From NCBI GenBank assembly GCA_015179025.1, contig WHUX01000283.1, positions 1-59,293 of the forward strand: 59,293 nt of DNA, read 5' to 3'. The translations under genes and the position numbers were made by a program. This DNA comes from Terfezia claveryi. Its lineage: Eukaryota; Ascomycota; Pezizomycetes; Pezizales; Pezizaceae. Of this stretch, positions 22,860 to 35,192 are shown piece after piece. Each line of letters starts with the position of its first letter. The first letter of the stretch is position 1. The notes beneath the pieces are model-generated. The model was given only the letters and a program-made list of their open reading frames with translations. It made no database searches and had not been told where the DNA came from.

Positions 22860-24078
22860 AGCTACATATGCATTCGTATCGGTCTTGGCATGAGACTACA
22901 TTCATATTGCTTAGTGAAACATTGCATTTAGCTTAGTCAGGGGTTTCAGTCTACGTAGTCACATGCCAAGACCCTATTGCTAGGTTGTTCTGCTCTACAG
23001 GTGGTCTCATGCCAAATACCGGTAGGAGGTTGTTCTAGGCAGAATTAGTATTAGACAATGCAACCGACCACATTACGGCTTGGGTGCAGTAGCGTGATCC
23101 CATTCATGTTTAGCTTAGCTTACCTAACCAAGGTATTGCCACGAGTCAGCCAGCTTTCGTGCCAACCAGACTAATGTACCAGCTTTCGAATATATAATTC
23201 ATCTAATTGTGCCAACCAGACTACTAATTCAGTACAGGTCGCCAGCTAGTCTGTCGCCAGCGACGTCGGAAATTGCCTGTTACGGGGCCGCGTCATATGC
23301 GCAGGATGCCAGGCCAGCTTCACGCAGCGTTCCGTCAGCTTTATTAATAGGACAGCCGTCGCCGCCAAGACCCAGGCCAGGGGTCCTGAAACACTCAGCA
23401 CGAGCGAATAAGCAGCAAGGAGGAGGGCATCGAGCTGGCCGATGCGACATTGTGTGCCTCCAATTCACAAGCACGCGAGATCCCTTTTGCAGCTATGTTA
23501 ACCCCTAAAATACGGGATATCCAGATGGTACATATCCCCCCCAAACAGTACTGGACCAGCCCTGCTAGCCTAACCTAACACCTTGCATCCCCTCAGCCAG
23601 CCGATCCCTCCGGCAGAGTAAGCAAAGCAGAAGCAGGTTTAGTTACCGTAGGCTGGCTCCCTCTGCTGCCAGCTGCACCCCGACATCAACGCTCCAAACG
23701 CACAGGGAGAATATTCGGAAATTCAGTCGTTATTGTTTTTGCTGCACGGTTTGCACGGCGGATAGGAGTCGGGTTTCTTTCGTTACGACTCAGCGGCCGG
23801 AGTGATTAAAGGGGTCGCATTTGCACCCACACACACAACGCACAACGCACATTCGGATCGGTTCAACCAGTCAGCATTTCTCGGGGAGAAGACAGAGTGT
23901 TGATAGATATATTTCTACAACAGAAAGCGAACGGAAGGCGAGAATTATTGCTCGAGTTTTGGTGCGTGCGTAGTAAAAAAAAATCCACGTTATCCTCTGT
24001 CCTCTCCGTCGCAAACACTAGCTAACTCGGAGGTGTGCAGATAGCCCAGTCACCACCATCACAAACATTATCACAACC
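22860..24078. other. Intergenic region and presumed promoter of the GH76 gene
   Basis: Two reverse TAGTCTGG boxes lie at 23158-23174 and 23210-23222. No gene is supported. The last 300 bp before the ATG at 24079 are A/C-rich with CACACACAACGCACAACGCAC near 23830 and the leader ATCACAACC ATG, which fits a fungal 5' UTR. No clear TATA box was found. Confidence 0.45.
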
Positions 24079-25041
24079 ATGAGGTTCTTCCTCACCGGAA
24101 TAGCGGCCACCGCGCTGCTCACCACGCAGAGCGTGCTGGTCACTGCACTGGACTTGAATCCCCATGACCCTAGTCCGTCAACCCAACCCAACAGCCCCGC
24201 ACCTCTGCGGTGGATACTAGACACAGACACAATGCTAACGGGGAAATGGTGTTTTACAGAGTCAATCATCGCTACAGCAAAGGTGCTGTCGGACAACATC
24301 ATGGAGATGTACACCGGGAATAAATCCGGTGGTGACTTCCCCGGTCGCTTCCCTCATCCATACTACTGGTGGGAGTCTGGTGCCGTTATGGGGGTATGTA
24401 TTTATCTAACGCTCATAATTCTAACATGAACTCCGCTAATCCTCTCTCTCAGGCTCTCATCGACTACTGGGCCTTCACTGGTGACGCTGGCAACAACCCC
24501 GCCGTCACGCAAGCCATGATCCACCAAGCCGGCGACGACCGCAACTACGAACCCACCAACGTCACACGGGAACTAGGCAACGACGATCAGTCCTTCTGGG
24601 CGCTCGCCGCCATGTCCGCCGCCGAACGAAAATATCCCGACCCCCCGGCCGACGAGCCGCAATGGCTTGCCCTCGCGCAAGCCGTCTTTGTCCGCCAGAC
24701 ACCACGGTGGGAACCAGAGCACTGTAACGGTGGCATGAGGTGGCAGGTCGTGCAGTTCAATGCGGGATATAACTATAAAAACACTGTCTCAAACGGTCTC
24801 TACTTCCAGATTGGGGCAAGGCTAGCGAGGTTTACAGGGAATGAAACGTATGCAAAATATGCGGAGCGAGCATATGACTGGCTTGTGGAAGTCGGGTTTG
24901 TGAATGGGGAGTACAAGGTATTTGATGGTGGGCATATCGAAAAGGGATGTTTAGATACGAGCTATAACCAGTGGACTTATAACGCTGGTATCGTCCTCGC
25001 TGGATGTGCTACAATGTACAACTACGTATGACCCCTCCACC

Positions 25042-25077
<36 letters not shown>

Positions 25078-25712
25078 GGTTGAAAATACTAAACCCCTTG
25101 GCGGCACAGTCGGCCCCCGGCCCCGACCAAGAAAAATGGCGGCAACGCACCGAAAGCCTCATGAACGCCCTCGACGTCTTCTTCGTTTGGGGCACCAAGG
25201 ACGTCATGTACGAAGTCGCCTGCGAGCGTGACAACAAATGCAACCGTGACCAGCGTTCCTTCCGCGCATACCTCGCGCGTTTCATGGCGCTCACTGTGCA
25301 AATGGCCCCCTTTACCCAGGATTACATTATGCCCAAGCTACGCACGAGCGCAATCGCCGCGGCAAAGCAGTGTGATGGGGGGGATAATGGGAGAACGTGC
25401 GGTATGAGATGGACGGTGCCGACTTGCGATGGGAGCTTTGAGGTGGGCCTCCTGGGGCAGACATTGTCAGCCCTGGAGGTCGTACAAAGTACATTGATTT
25501 TAAGTGCGCCGGAGCCGGTTACGGTAACGACGGGGGGCACGAGTAAGGGCGATCTAAATGCAGGCATGACGGGGTTGAATTATACTGGACTGAGGGATCT
25601 GAGTAAGGATCCGATTACGACGGGGGAGAAGGTCGGCGCGGCGTTTTTGACCTTGTTGATGGGAGGGGTGTTGGGCGGATTTGCGTGGTTTATGATCACG
25701 GATAGGATTTAG
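24079..25712 (+). CDS. GH76 wall mannosidase-like protein (DFG5/DCW1 family)
   Basis: Three exons, 24079-24393, 24453-25025 and 25110-25712, encode about 496 residues, the usual length for the family. Introns have GTATGT..CAG (59 bp) and GTATGA..CAG (84 bp) borders. DFG5/DCW1 proteins are GPI-anchored or membrane-tethered GH76 enzymes thought to act on the mannan part of GPI glycans, linking proteins to wall glucan. Visible evidence: a signal peptide (MRFFLTGIAATALLTTQSVLVTA), WWESGAVMG, the catalytic Asp pair in GNDDQSFWALAAM (residues about 149-150), CNGGMRWQV, YNYKNTVSNGLYFQIGARLA, MYEVACE and CNRDQRSFRAYLARFM. The C-terminus has a hydrophobic segment (FLTLLMGGVLGGFAWFMI) fitting a GPI signal or membrane anchor. 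The second intron contains a run of about 28 T. The gene appears intact, the only clear single-copy housekeeping-type gene here. Confidence 0.93.
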
Positions 25713-26851
25713 ATGAATATGTGAGAAGAGGGGTGGGGCTTGTGAGGTGGAAAGGAGGCGGGGTATGCATTTGCTGATACCATTCAATTATGTGCATCCT
25801 TGGTGGAAGGACAGCGATGTTCTTTTCTTTTTTTTTTTTTTTCACTCTTTCGTTATTGGTTTTAGGCTTTGTTGAATGCTGTTATTTGTGGCTATTGTAA
25901 TTTTTTTTGTGTCTAGAGAGTAACAGGGAATAATATAAAGATTCTGTTTTGTCTTTTTTTTTAGTTGAATATTATTGCCAAATTGTGGACAGCTTGTAGA
26001 TGTTGATTGCACCACAGCTTCGAATAACTACTACCCCTTGACTCTTTCGCAATAAAAAAAGAGAATACGTTGGAGAATATATACAGAAGTGCTGTCTTCT
26101 GATATATCCATCCATCGATGGATAAAGTGGATTATGAAACCTAGTGCAGGAAGAAACAAGGCAATGGTTGTAAATAGTAGGAGGAGATTCATCGATTTAG
26201 TATAGAGGGAGGAAACCTCACCTATTATCATACAAGGTATTCGTAACTTAGGGAATAGTCACAATTGCAAGGTCTACCTACTATAGTCATAGTAGACCAT
26301 TACAATCAACTAGTGTGGGTTGAATTCAGGGTAAATAGCTGCCATGCGGCCAATTGAGATTGCTAAAAATAGTACAATACAAGTATTGTTTCATTTGCTA
26401 ACGGCACTGCTTATAAGTAGGATCCATGTATGTGTATGACTTGTCGATGTAGGAATTCATGACTTGGGTCCTTGGGAGGCTTGATGTGTAATCTGCTGTT
26501 TATAGTCCTGAGGTTTGTTTTGCAGGCAGAAGGAAGAACCATCTTGTATTTCAATAATATATTTCGGAATCATCAGGTACCACGTCTGTAGAGAAGAAAG
26601 TCGCAGAACATGGGTTAGGTCGCGGTATTGGCTGATTCGCTGAAACACCCAATGCTGCGATCCAATTGGTGTGAATACATCGGGACGTGCATGAACCTAT
26701 CTACGAAGGGCTGTGCTGGTTGTTTAACCCCACTTTTACTTGTGTGATTTCCTATCCAAAGTTTCTACTCCATATCTAGGTACACATAATCTCAGCGCCA
26801 AAAAACCATTGACACAAATTGCAGCAATACACCGAGAAGAGAATACCGAAA
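25713..26851. other. Intergenic region; 3' end of GH76 gene and NLR1 promoter
   Basis: T-rich runs at 25825-25843 and 25945-25963 and an AATAATATAAAG near 25928 fit the 3' end of the GH76 transcript. From about 26590, the sequence resembles the segment before NLR2 (from about 38570): AGAACATGGGTTA, GGGCTGTGCTGGTTGTT, CCCACTTTTACTTGTGTG, AATCTCAGC, and CAGCAATACACCGAGAAGAG before the ATG. NLR3 shares only the last part. This shared upstream block is the best candidate promoter and leader. Confidence 0.55.
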
Positions 26852-29800
26852 ATGGGCGACCGGAAGAAGAAAGATTCCCGTTCGAAGCGCCCTCCTGACC
26901 CGCGGCTGGAGCAATCTTCGGGAAAACAAAAGTCCCAAGGAGCAGCATTCCTCGAGCCTATCGGACGTCTTTGGGGCACGCTGAGAGGGAGATCCCCGTC
27001 TCCTAGTAGAAAGCGCGACAGCAATACCCCAGATCAGCTAGTTGTAACCTCTTCCTCACAATCGCTCGCAGCAAGCGTACTTGCGCGACCTCACAGTTCG
27101 TATTCAGGTTCCTCTGCCCAACAAGCGCATAACCCAATAGTGCCCTTCGGCGGCCACGGTTCACCTTCCTCCGGCTGCGCTCTATTCGTTCCAAGATTGA
27201 ATCCCCCATCCGCTAGCTATGGAGTAGTGCGTCGCAACAGTACTCCGGATCAGCCAATCGCTGTCCACAGTTCGTATTCAGATTCCTCCGCCCTGCAAAC
27301 TCAGAGACCCTTACTTCATAACCTATCCGGAGGCTCCCCTGCCCCTGGCGCACAGGGTTCATCCACCATATCTGTCAGTGCACCCATTGTTCAAATATCG
27401 CATTCACAGTCCGAATCCATAACAAGCGAAAATCCTGCACCTTCTTCAACCTATGGGTCCAATATTCAAACCTCCAGCTGTCAAGCACAGGCCTCGGCTG
27501 AAATCATTGTGCAAGCAGCAGCACCGCCTCAAACGAAGTCAGCATTACAGGTTTGGGCTAAGGCATTGGAATTTGCTGAGAAGAAACTCGCCGACAACAA
27601 CCTCCCACCACTCAATCTCACGAACCTCACCTCACAATCAGCAGAGGAAAATATTGAGGCTGTTATCGAAGCGCTGAATACTGTACAGAAGGATCATAAG
27701 AAAAAAAGGTGGAGTTATACCTGGCGTGGGAAGGAAGTTATAGTCGTGGAACGTTTGGGGAAAATTCTGAAAGAAGTGGAAAAATACTCAAAGGTTGTGG
27801 ATATTGCAATTCAGGCTAAACCAGAGGTGGGTGCCTTAGTTTGGGCTGGTGTTCGGGGCATCATGCAGGTTCGTATTAATATACAGTCTATGGACGTCGA
27901 TTCGCCAGGACTAAGCTGATTCACTGAATAGGTCGCACTGAATCATGTAGAAGCAATTGAAGGCTTTGAGGTAGCAATAGCGGCGCTCCTGGAAACGATG
28001 TCTATATGCGAGTTTTATGCTGGGATATACGTTGGGGTTACATTGACTTCAGGGTCAGCAGCATCAGGGTCAGCAGCGAATAGCTTACGGCGTCAGCGTA
28101 TGCTAGATTCTGCCTTACCAGAGCTCTATGCTGCTGTCATTGTGTTTGCAGTCAAGGCTCGTGCTTATTTTGAAGCTAAAGGTATGTGTGCCGTATGTGA
28201 AGTACATCTATAAGATACCATTACATTGTGCTAAACTTAGATCAGGGCTCAAAAAAGTTACAAAAATATTGAAGCCATTTGATATTGAATTTCAGCCTTT
28301 CATTGAAGACATCAATGCAAAAGAGAGGGTCATTCGGGAATGTGCAGATGCCGCTACCATGGAAAAGATAAGGAGTATGGTCCTACAAACGATACGTGTG
28401 TAATAGGGAAAAATCTAATGCTAGAATACAGTTATTGAAAGTGTCCTTCAGGATATCACGTCAGAACTGAAGCCTTTGGCCAAGTTGAATGGTAGGCAGA
28501 TACTTCATTAAGCGCTTTTTTAACCTGCCCCATTACCATACGTCCCGGATATTTTCTAAATAGGGCTATATGTGATAAAGGAATGCTGATGAGATTGGAT
28601 GAACAGAAATATCAACTACAACTACTCACACGCTCAAAGTGACTGAAGAAATCCATGATAACATTCAGGGTACCTTTAAAATCCCTCGTACCTATATTGG
28701 GTTAAGCTGAATAAGGATTGCTGATAAGAGTGGATGAACAGACATGTCAACTACAGCAACTCACACATTCAAAGTGACTGAAGAAATCCGCAATAACACC
28801 CAAGGTACCTTTGAGATGTCTCCTACTTATATAGGGTTAAGCTGACTTCTCCAGATGAACTATTGACAATGTTGACCCCATTGGAGCCACTCAAGAGACA
28901 CCAGGATGTGAAGATGCCTCGTACCAAAAATGCTGCCGCATGGCTCCTAAGTTCTGAATCTTTCTGCAACTGGCGAGGTAGCAACACTATACCGGTCGAC
29001 GATTGCATCCGTGTTTTCTGCTGTTTTGGGATACCTGGTGCTGGAAAAACTGTGATTAGGTATCGAATCATATATACCTCAAATCCCATGCAATATACTG
29101 GGCTTAAGGGGTAATTAACACCTGCTAACTCATTATATAGCTCTGTTGTGATTGACGAGCTTTATTCTCAATTCCACGAATATCCTAGCATAGGGATTGC
29201 TTGTTTGTACGCCGATTATAAGGACCAAAACAACCAAATCCTAGTGCATATCCTTGGAAGCTTTCTGCACCAGCTTCTAATTACTGTGCAAGGAACCATA
29301 CCACAGGAATTAATTGAAACGCTTGTCAACATTAAGCGTCAGCGCAGGAAAGTTGCGACGGAAGATATTTTAGCTTTCCTCAGAATACGGTTACAGCAGC
29401 TCAAGCGTGCATTTATCTGCATAGATGCTGTTGATGAGCTGGAACCAAGGGTTCAGCAGCAGCTTCTTGATGTGCTTAAAGAGTTGGGGACTAATAATAA
29501 TACTCGCTTTTTCATTACTGGGCGGGATCATATTGAAAATGAAGTGAAGAAGCGCCTCCAAACCATGCAGCAGCATAAAATTGTCATTAGTGCCACTCGA
29601 CAAGATATGGAAGAATTTCTACGGCAGCAAATCCGAGATGATCTAGACAAAGATGCAATGGATGAGGTATTGCAAAAGGACATTATAGAGGCAATCATTG
29701 GGAAGTCTCAGGGAATGTGGGTTATAGAGTTCATCAGCTATATTAGCTCAGTACTGATTTATCTTTCTAGGTTTCTTCTTCCCGCCTTGCACATCAAAAT

Positions 29801-32800
29801 GGTCTTAGGAATGACTACAAAGTCAAAACGACGGAAAGCTCTGGAAATACTGCCAACTGATCTTTATGATTCATTCAAGGGAGTCATTACTAGAATTCGG
29901 GAATGCCTCAGCAAGAGCCAGGCTGACTTGGGTATGCGAGTACTCATGTGGCTTCATTTTGCCTACCAACCACTGAAGCTTGCAGAACTTCAACATGCGC
30001 TAGCTATTGAGAAGGGCGATACAGAATTCGATGCGGAAAATATTCCTTCAGGGAAAGCTCTACTAGACTGCTGTCTTGGGTTGGTTATTGTGGATGAAGA
30101 GACATTGACAGTACGCTTTGTGCACTACACACTTGAAGAGTACTTCCACAAATATTCTGGGACAGAATTCCCAGATGGGCACAGTTCTATTGCTGAAAGT
30201 TGTTTGACTTACCTTAACTTTGCGGGTCTGAGACAGCATTGTATTGATTATGATAGTCTGGAAGCAAAGCAGAATGAATATACATTCTTAGACTATGCAT
30301 CACTTTATTGGGGGACCTATTACAAGCATCAATACAATGATAGCCTGACCAAACTCGCAAATTTGATACTGAACCATGAGAGCAACTGCCCACCCTGTTC
30401 TATCCAAGCCTTGTATTTGGAACATACAGGTGAGATTGCGGAGAGATTTTCAGGGCCTCATGTAGCAGCATACTTTGGATTGACTGAAAATATGGCGTAT
30501 CTTTGTAAGATGGGGTGGAATATAGAGCAGAAAGACGATGGTGACCGGACCCCTCTCTCTTGGGCGGCTGAGGAGGGGCATGAGGCTATTGTGCTGCAGC
30601 TGATCGAGCGAGATGAGGTTGATATCAATTCTAAGGACAAGGAAGGGTGGATACCCCTCACATTTGCAGCTGTGAATGGGCATGAGGCTGTTGTGCGGCT
30701 GCTGATCGAGCGAGATGATGTTGATATCAATGCTAAGGACGACGAATATGGGCAGACACCCCTCTCATTTGCAGTTGAGAATGGGCATGAGGCTGTTGTG
30801 CGGCTGCTGATCGAGCGAGATGATGTTGATATCAATGCTAAGGACAAGCATGGGCGGACACCACTCTCATTTGCAGCTGAGAATGGGCATGAGGCTGTTG
30901 TGCGGCTGCTGATCGAGCGAGATGATGTTGATATCAATGCTAAGGACAAGCATGGGCGGACACCACTCTCATTTGCAGCTGAGAATGGGCATGAGGCTGT
31001 TGTGCGGCTGCTGATCGAGCGAGATGATGTTGATATCAATGCTAAGGACAAGTATGGGCGGACACCACTCGCATTTGCAGCTAGGAATGGGGATGAGGCT
31101 ATTGTGCGGCTGCTAATCGATCGAGATGATGTTGATATCAATGGTAAAGACGAGAATGTTTGGACACCACTCATATATGCAGCTGTGAATGGGCATGAGG
31201 CTGTTGTGCGGCTGCTGATTGAGCGAGATGATGTTGATATCAATGCTAAGGATGAGCATGGGTGGACAGCGCTGGCATGGGCAGCTACGAAGGGGTATGA
31301 GGCTGTTGTGCGGCTGCTGGTCGAGCGAAATGATGTTGATATCAATGCTAAGGATGAGCATGGGCGGACAGCGCTGTCATTGGCAGCCAAGAAAGGGTAT
31401 GAGGCTGCTGTGCAGCTGCTGATCGAGCGAAATGATGTTGATATCAATGCTAAGGATGAGCATGGGTGGACAGCGCTGGCATGGGCAGCTACGAAGGGGT
31501 ATGAGGCTGTTGTGCGGCTGCTGATCGAGCGAAATGATGTTGATATCAATGCTAAGGACGAGCTTGGGCGGACACCACTCTCATTGGCAGCTGAAAGTGA
31601 GCATGAGGCTGTTGTGCGGCTGCTGATCGAGCGAAATGATGTTGATATCAATGCTAAGGATGTTCGTGGGTGGACACCACTCTCTTTGGCAGTTACGAAT
31701 GGGCACGAGGCTGTTGTGCAGCTGCTAATTGAGCGAAATGATGTTGATATCAATGCTAAGGACGAGCATGGATTGACGCCACTCTTCTTTGCAGCTCGGA
31801 ATGGGCATGAGTCTGTTGTGCGGCTGCTAATCGATCGAGATGACATTAATATTAATGCTAAGTACAAGAATGGGGGGATACCACTCTCATGCGCAGCTTT
31901 TTTTGGGCGTGAGGCTGTTGTGCGGCTGCTGATCGAGAGAGATGATGTTGATATCAATGCTAAGGACGAGCAAGGGCGGACACCCCTCTCATGGGCAGCT
32001 TGGAATGGGCGTGAGGCTGTTGTGCGGCTGCTGATTGAGAGAGATGATGTTGATATCAATGCTAAGGCCGAGCTTGGGCGGACACCTTTCTCATTTGCAG
32101 CTGAGAATGGGCATGAGGCTGTTGTGGGGCTGCTGATCGAGCGAGATGATGTTGATATCAATGCTAAGGACGAGCATGGGCGGACACCCCTCTCTTTGGC
32201 AGCTGCGAATGGGTGTGATGCTGTTGTGCCGCTGCTAATCGAGCTAGATGATGTTGATATCAATGCTAAGACCAATACGGGGAAGACACCCCTATTATTG
32301 GCAGCTGCGAATGGGCATGAGGCTGTTGTGCGGCTGCTGATCGAGCGAAATGATGTTGATATCAATGCTAATGACAAGCTTGGGTGGACAGCGCTGTCAT
32401 GGGCAGCTACGAAGGGGTATGAGGCTGTTGTGCGGCTGCTGATCGAGCGAAATGATGTTGATATCAATGCTAAGGACGAGCTTGGGCGGACACCACTCTC
32501 ATTGGCAGCTGGAAGTGGGCATGAGGCTGCTGTGCGGCTGCTAATCGAGCGAGGTGATGTTGATGTCAATGCTAAGGACGAGCTTGGGCGGACACCACTC
32601 TCATTGGCAGCTGGAAGTGGGCGTGAGGCTGCTGTGCGGCTGCTAATCGAGCGAGGTGATGTTGATGTCAATGCTAAGGACGAGCTTGGGCGGACACCAC
32701 TCTCATTGGCAGCTGGAAGTGGGCGTGAGGCTGCTGTGCGGCTGCTAATCGAGCGAGGTGATGTTGATGTCAATGCTAAGGACGAGGATGGGCGGACACC

Positions 32801-33491
32801 ACTCTCATTGGCAGCTGGAAGTGGGCATGAGGCTGCTGTGCGGCTGCTAATCGAGCGAGGTGATGTTGATATCAATGCTAAGGAAGATCATGGGTGGACA
32901 CCACTCTCTTTGGCAGCTGCGAATGGGTGTGATGCTGTTGTGCCGCTGCTAATCGAGCGAGATGATGTTGATATCAATGCTAAGGAAGATCATGGGTGGA
33001 CACCACTCTCTTTGGCAGCTGCGAATGGGTGTGATGCTGTTGTGCCGCTGCTAATCGAGCGAGATGATGTTGATATCAATGCTAAGACCAATACGGGGAA
33101 GACACCCCTATTATTGGCAGCTGCGAATGGGCATGAGGCTGTTGTGCGGCTGCTGATCGAGCGAAATGATGTTGATATCAATGCTAAGGACGACGAATAT
33201 GGGCAGACACCCCTCTCATTTGCAGCTGAGAATGGGCATGAGGCTGTTGTGCGGCTGCTAATCGAGCGAGATGATGTTGATATCAATGCTAAGACCAATA
33301 CGGGGAAGACACCCCTATTATTGGCAGCTGCGAATGGGCATGAGGCTGTTGTGCAGTTGCTGAGTGATCAACGTGATTTAGGCAAAATTATACGAGCTTC
33401 CTCGTGTGTGGGAGATACCACGAGCGTCGACGCTATGGCTGCGAGTGAGGATACCAGTTTTTTTGGTCAAAGCGAGGACGCGGAATCCTGA
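26852..33491 (+). CDS. NLR1: NACHT-ankyrin receptor, apparently intact
   Basis: Fungal NLRs are STAND ATPases thought to act in non-self recognition and heterokaryon incompatibility. The start at 26852 is preferred because all three paralogs align from there. Exons: 26852-27868, 27932-28181, 28246-28374, 28432-28491, an unresolved linker (28492-28854), 28855-29059, 29141-29716 and 29771-33491. Order: Ser/Pro-rich leader of about 230 residues; a helical domain (ALVWAGVRGIMQ, YAAVIVFAVKARAYFEAKG, RVIRECADAATMEKIR) resembling N-terminal domains of other fungal STAND proteins, possibly Goodbye-like; NACHT with P-loop GIPGAGKT, Walker B FICIDAVDEL and sensor FFITGRD; a winged-helix-like part (PLKLAELQHALAIE, TVRFVHYTLEEYF); then 28 ankyrin repeats from 30540, ending at the tail SEDTSFFGQSEDAES. 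The P-loop and Walker B residues are present. An in-frame 54-bp intron (29717-29770) may be retained. Confidence 0.88.
28570..28852 (+). repeat. Tandem duplication of an exon-plus-intron-like unit in the NLR1 linker
   Basis: Two diverged ~140-bp copies start TGCTGATGAGATTGGATGAACAG and TGCTGATAAGAGTGGATGAACAG. Each carries AAAGTGACTGAAGAAATCC, then GGTACCTTT, and ends GGGTTAAGCTGA. NLR2 has the same pair (about 40590-40840), the second copy with a deletion. The second unit in NLR1 ends in a good acceptor (CTGACTTCTCCAG, 28852-28854). Confidence 0.6.
30540..33366 (+). repeat. Ankyrin array of NLR1: 28 repeats of ~102 bp
   Basis: Twenty-eight 34-residue (102-bp) units follow DVDINAKDExGxTPLSxAAxxGHEAVVRLLIER. 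Backbone positions are nearly constant and, in neighbouring units, nearly identical at DNA level. Changes concentrate at the five x positions (H/L/R/Y/K; R/W/Q/K; L/W/F; A/E/G/R/T; N/S/K). Units 20-23 and 24-25 are near-identical runs, showing recent local duplication. Confidence 0.92.
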
Positions 33492-34016
33492 GTATTCCTA
33501 TACTGATGTATCTATTTATTTCTGAGTCCTTATGAACGAACTTTTGCAAGTATATCTTCCTATAGCATCGAATATGATCACATGAATTTATCCCCTGATG
33601 TGCGGCTGTATTTCCGTAGCATTTCTTAAAGTGATGCAAGAGTTGACTTGATTGGTACTTTGCTTCATCAAACCGGTTGGAGTCCTCAGAAAATCAAAGC
33701 TTATTCTGTTTCAAAAAAGATAATTCAGTACTCGCATTCAAGTTATGGCGAGAGACCGCATCTTGGATGAAGTCTGTATCTAAAGCTAAGAGCCGTGCCA
33801 TTAAAATTTCCGGAAAGGATTTTTGGCTGCAGGATACACGAAATTCTGTAACGCCCAGTATTGTTAAGTTCTGATGCTCATAGCAGGCAGTCAAAGAGAT
33901 TTGTAATTGCGCTCCTCCATGACCTAAGTCGATCGCCGGTATCTATAGACTATTAAAAATAAAATAAAAATAAAAAGATTTGTAACTACAAATATTCTGA
34001 ATATATATATATATAT
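33492..34016. other. 3' flank of NLR1, homologous to the 3' flank of NLR2
   Basis: The sequence after the stop (GAGTATTCCTATACTGATGTATC) matches 45115 onward for several hundred bases. No gene is seen. It ends in a TA run where the terminal-inverted-repeat element begins. Confidence 0.7.
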
Positions 34017-34424
34017 ATGTTCTGGTCCGTTCCGGGATGGCATAAATATTCATATCTTCTTATATTTCCTTACGCATTTGGCCTAACCAACGTAAATCAT
34101 TTGATGCTATATTCCTAGATTCATGTCTACCTTAACCTCTACCCTCTACGCAGTCACCATCCCATTCCAAACTCCAACACAAATGGTCTCCCAGCATAGC
34201 CGCGCTTGTTCTTGTAGTTCACCTGCATTATATGCATTTTGAAATAATCCATTTTATTCTCACGATTATCTAACAAGGTAACTGAGGTTGACGACGATGT
34301 GGTCACCCTGATTTGGCAACGATCACTACTCGGGCAAAGATCATAGTCGTATTAAAGGTTATAGAAAAAAAGGAGTCTCGATCCCTGGAGCGGTCGCTAA
34401 GAAAGACACTTATGTCAAAAGGCA

Positions 34425-34690
34425 AAACGAGTTACCCCAGTTCACTATACTCCGAGCGCCATCACACTACTTCTTAGGTCGCCCTCGTTGTAGACTTGTG
34501 GTTTGGTGGAGATATAGTGAACTGGAGCATTAAGGAATGGATACCCGACAACCCTGCTCCCAGTCCGCCGACAGTGATATTAAGGCAATTAACTTCTTGC
34601 CTCCATTGGGAATCGAACTCGGGCCCTCAATAAATAAACATAAACCGTAAAGTAAAGAACTTACCACTGCGCTATGCCTACTGTCAGTTT
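34425..34690 (-). repeat. tRNA-derived SINE-like element
   Basis: Minus strand: an A-box-like TAGCGCAGTGGTAAG near 34670 and a B-box-like GAGTTCGATTCCC near 34610, so internal Pol III promoter signals in the right order. The body ends ACTGGGGTAACTCGTTTTGCC near 34425. A second, internally deleted copy at 38245-38335 shares the A-box head and the same ACTGGGGTAACTCGTTTT tail. The acceptor and T stems do not pair well, so this is not a working tRNA gene. Confidence 0.55.
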
Positions 34691-34833
34691 CAAACACTAT
34701 AGTGCTATATTCTGCTAAAACTCGTTACTTTTTCCACTTGCCAATTCAATTGTAGAGACAGGCGCATAGAGATAGGAAACATACAGCGCATAGAGACAGG
34801 AAACATACAGCGACAGGAAACATACAGTAGCAT

Positions 34834-35192
34834 GGATATTTGCTCGCTCTATATGCCAGCCTAGATATTTGCTCGCCCTATATGCCAGCTTGGATATTTG
34901 CTCGTTCTACATGCCAGCCTGGATATTCGTTCGCTCTATATATCGGCCTGGATATTCACTCGCTCTACATGTCAGCCTGAATATTCGCTTGCTCTATATG
35001 TTAGCCTGGATATTTGCTCGCCCCATATATCAGCCTGGATATTTGCTCGCCCCAGATATCAGCCTGGATATTTGCTGGCCCTAGATATTAGCCTGGATAA
35101 CCCCCTCCGGTGAGCCTGCATATTCCCCCTATATCAGCCTGGATATTTGCTCGCTCTATATGCCAGCCTAGATATTCGCTCGCCCTGGATAT
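34834..35192. repeat. Minisatellite A, 29-bp unit, ~12 copies
   Basis: The unit is GGATATTTGCTCGCTCTATATGCCAGCCT with substitutions. One interruption lies at about 35096-35130. The core TTTGCTCGCTC is shared with the reverse complement of minisatellite B, so the two arrays meet in inverted orientation near 35193. Confidence 0.88.

Noticed and set aside
21051..23225. Helitron ends (hairpin near a CTRR terminus)
   Set aside because: Some reversed boxes end CTAA, but others end CTAC or CTAT, and boxes occur in inverted pairs, which suits a TIR element better.
25048..25075. Poly-T run as a break in the GH76 gene
   Set aside because: It falls inside a well-supported intron with GTATGA..CAG borders, and the exons join in frame to the family pattern.
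30458..32875. An 805-residue open frame on the minus strand
   Set aside because: It is the antisense of the ankyrin array. The 102-bp unit lacks stops in that frame, so the length is a result of repetition. Similar antisense frames occur under NLR2.
34600..34690. A tRNA gene with intron (minus strand)
   Set aside because: A and B boxes are good, but acceptor and T stems do not pair, and a second copy shares non-tRNA tail sequence. A SINE fits better.
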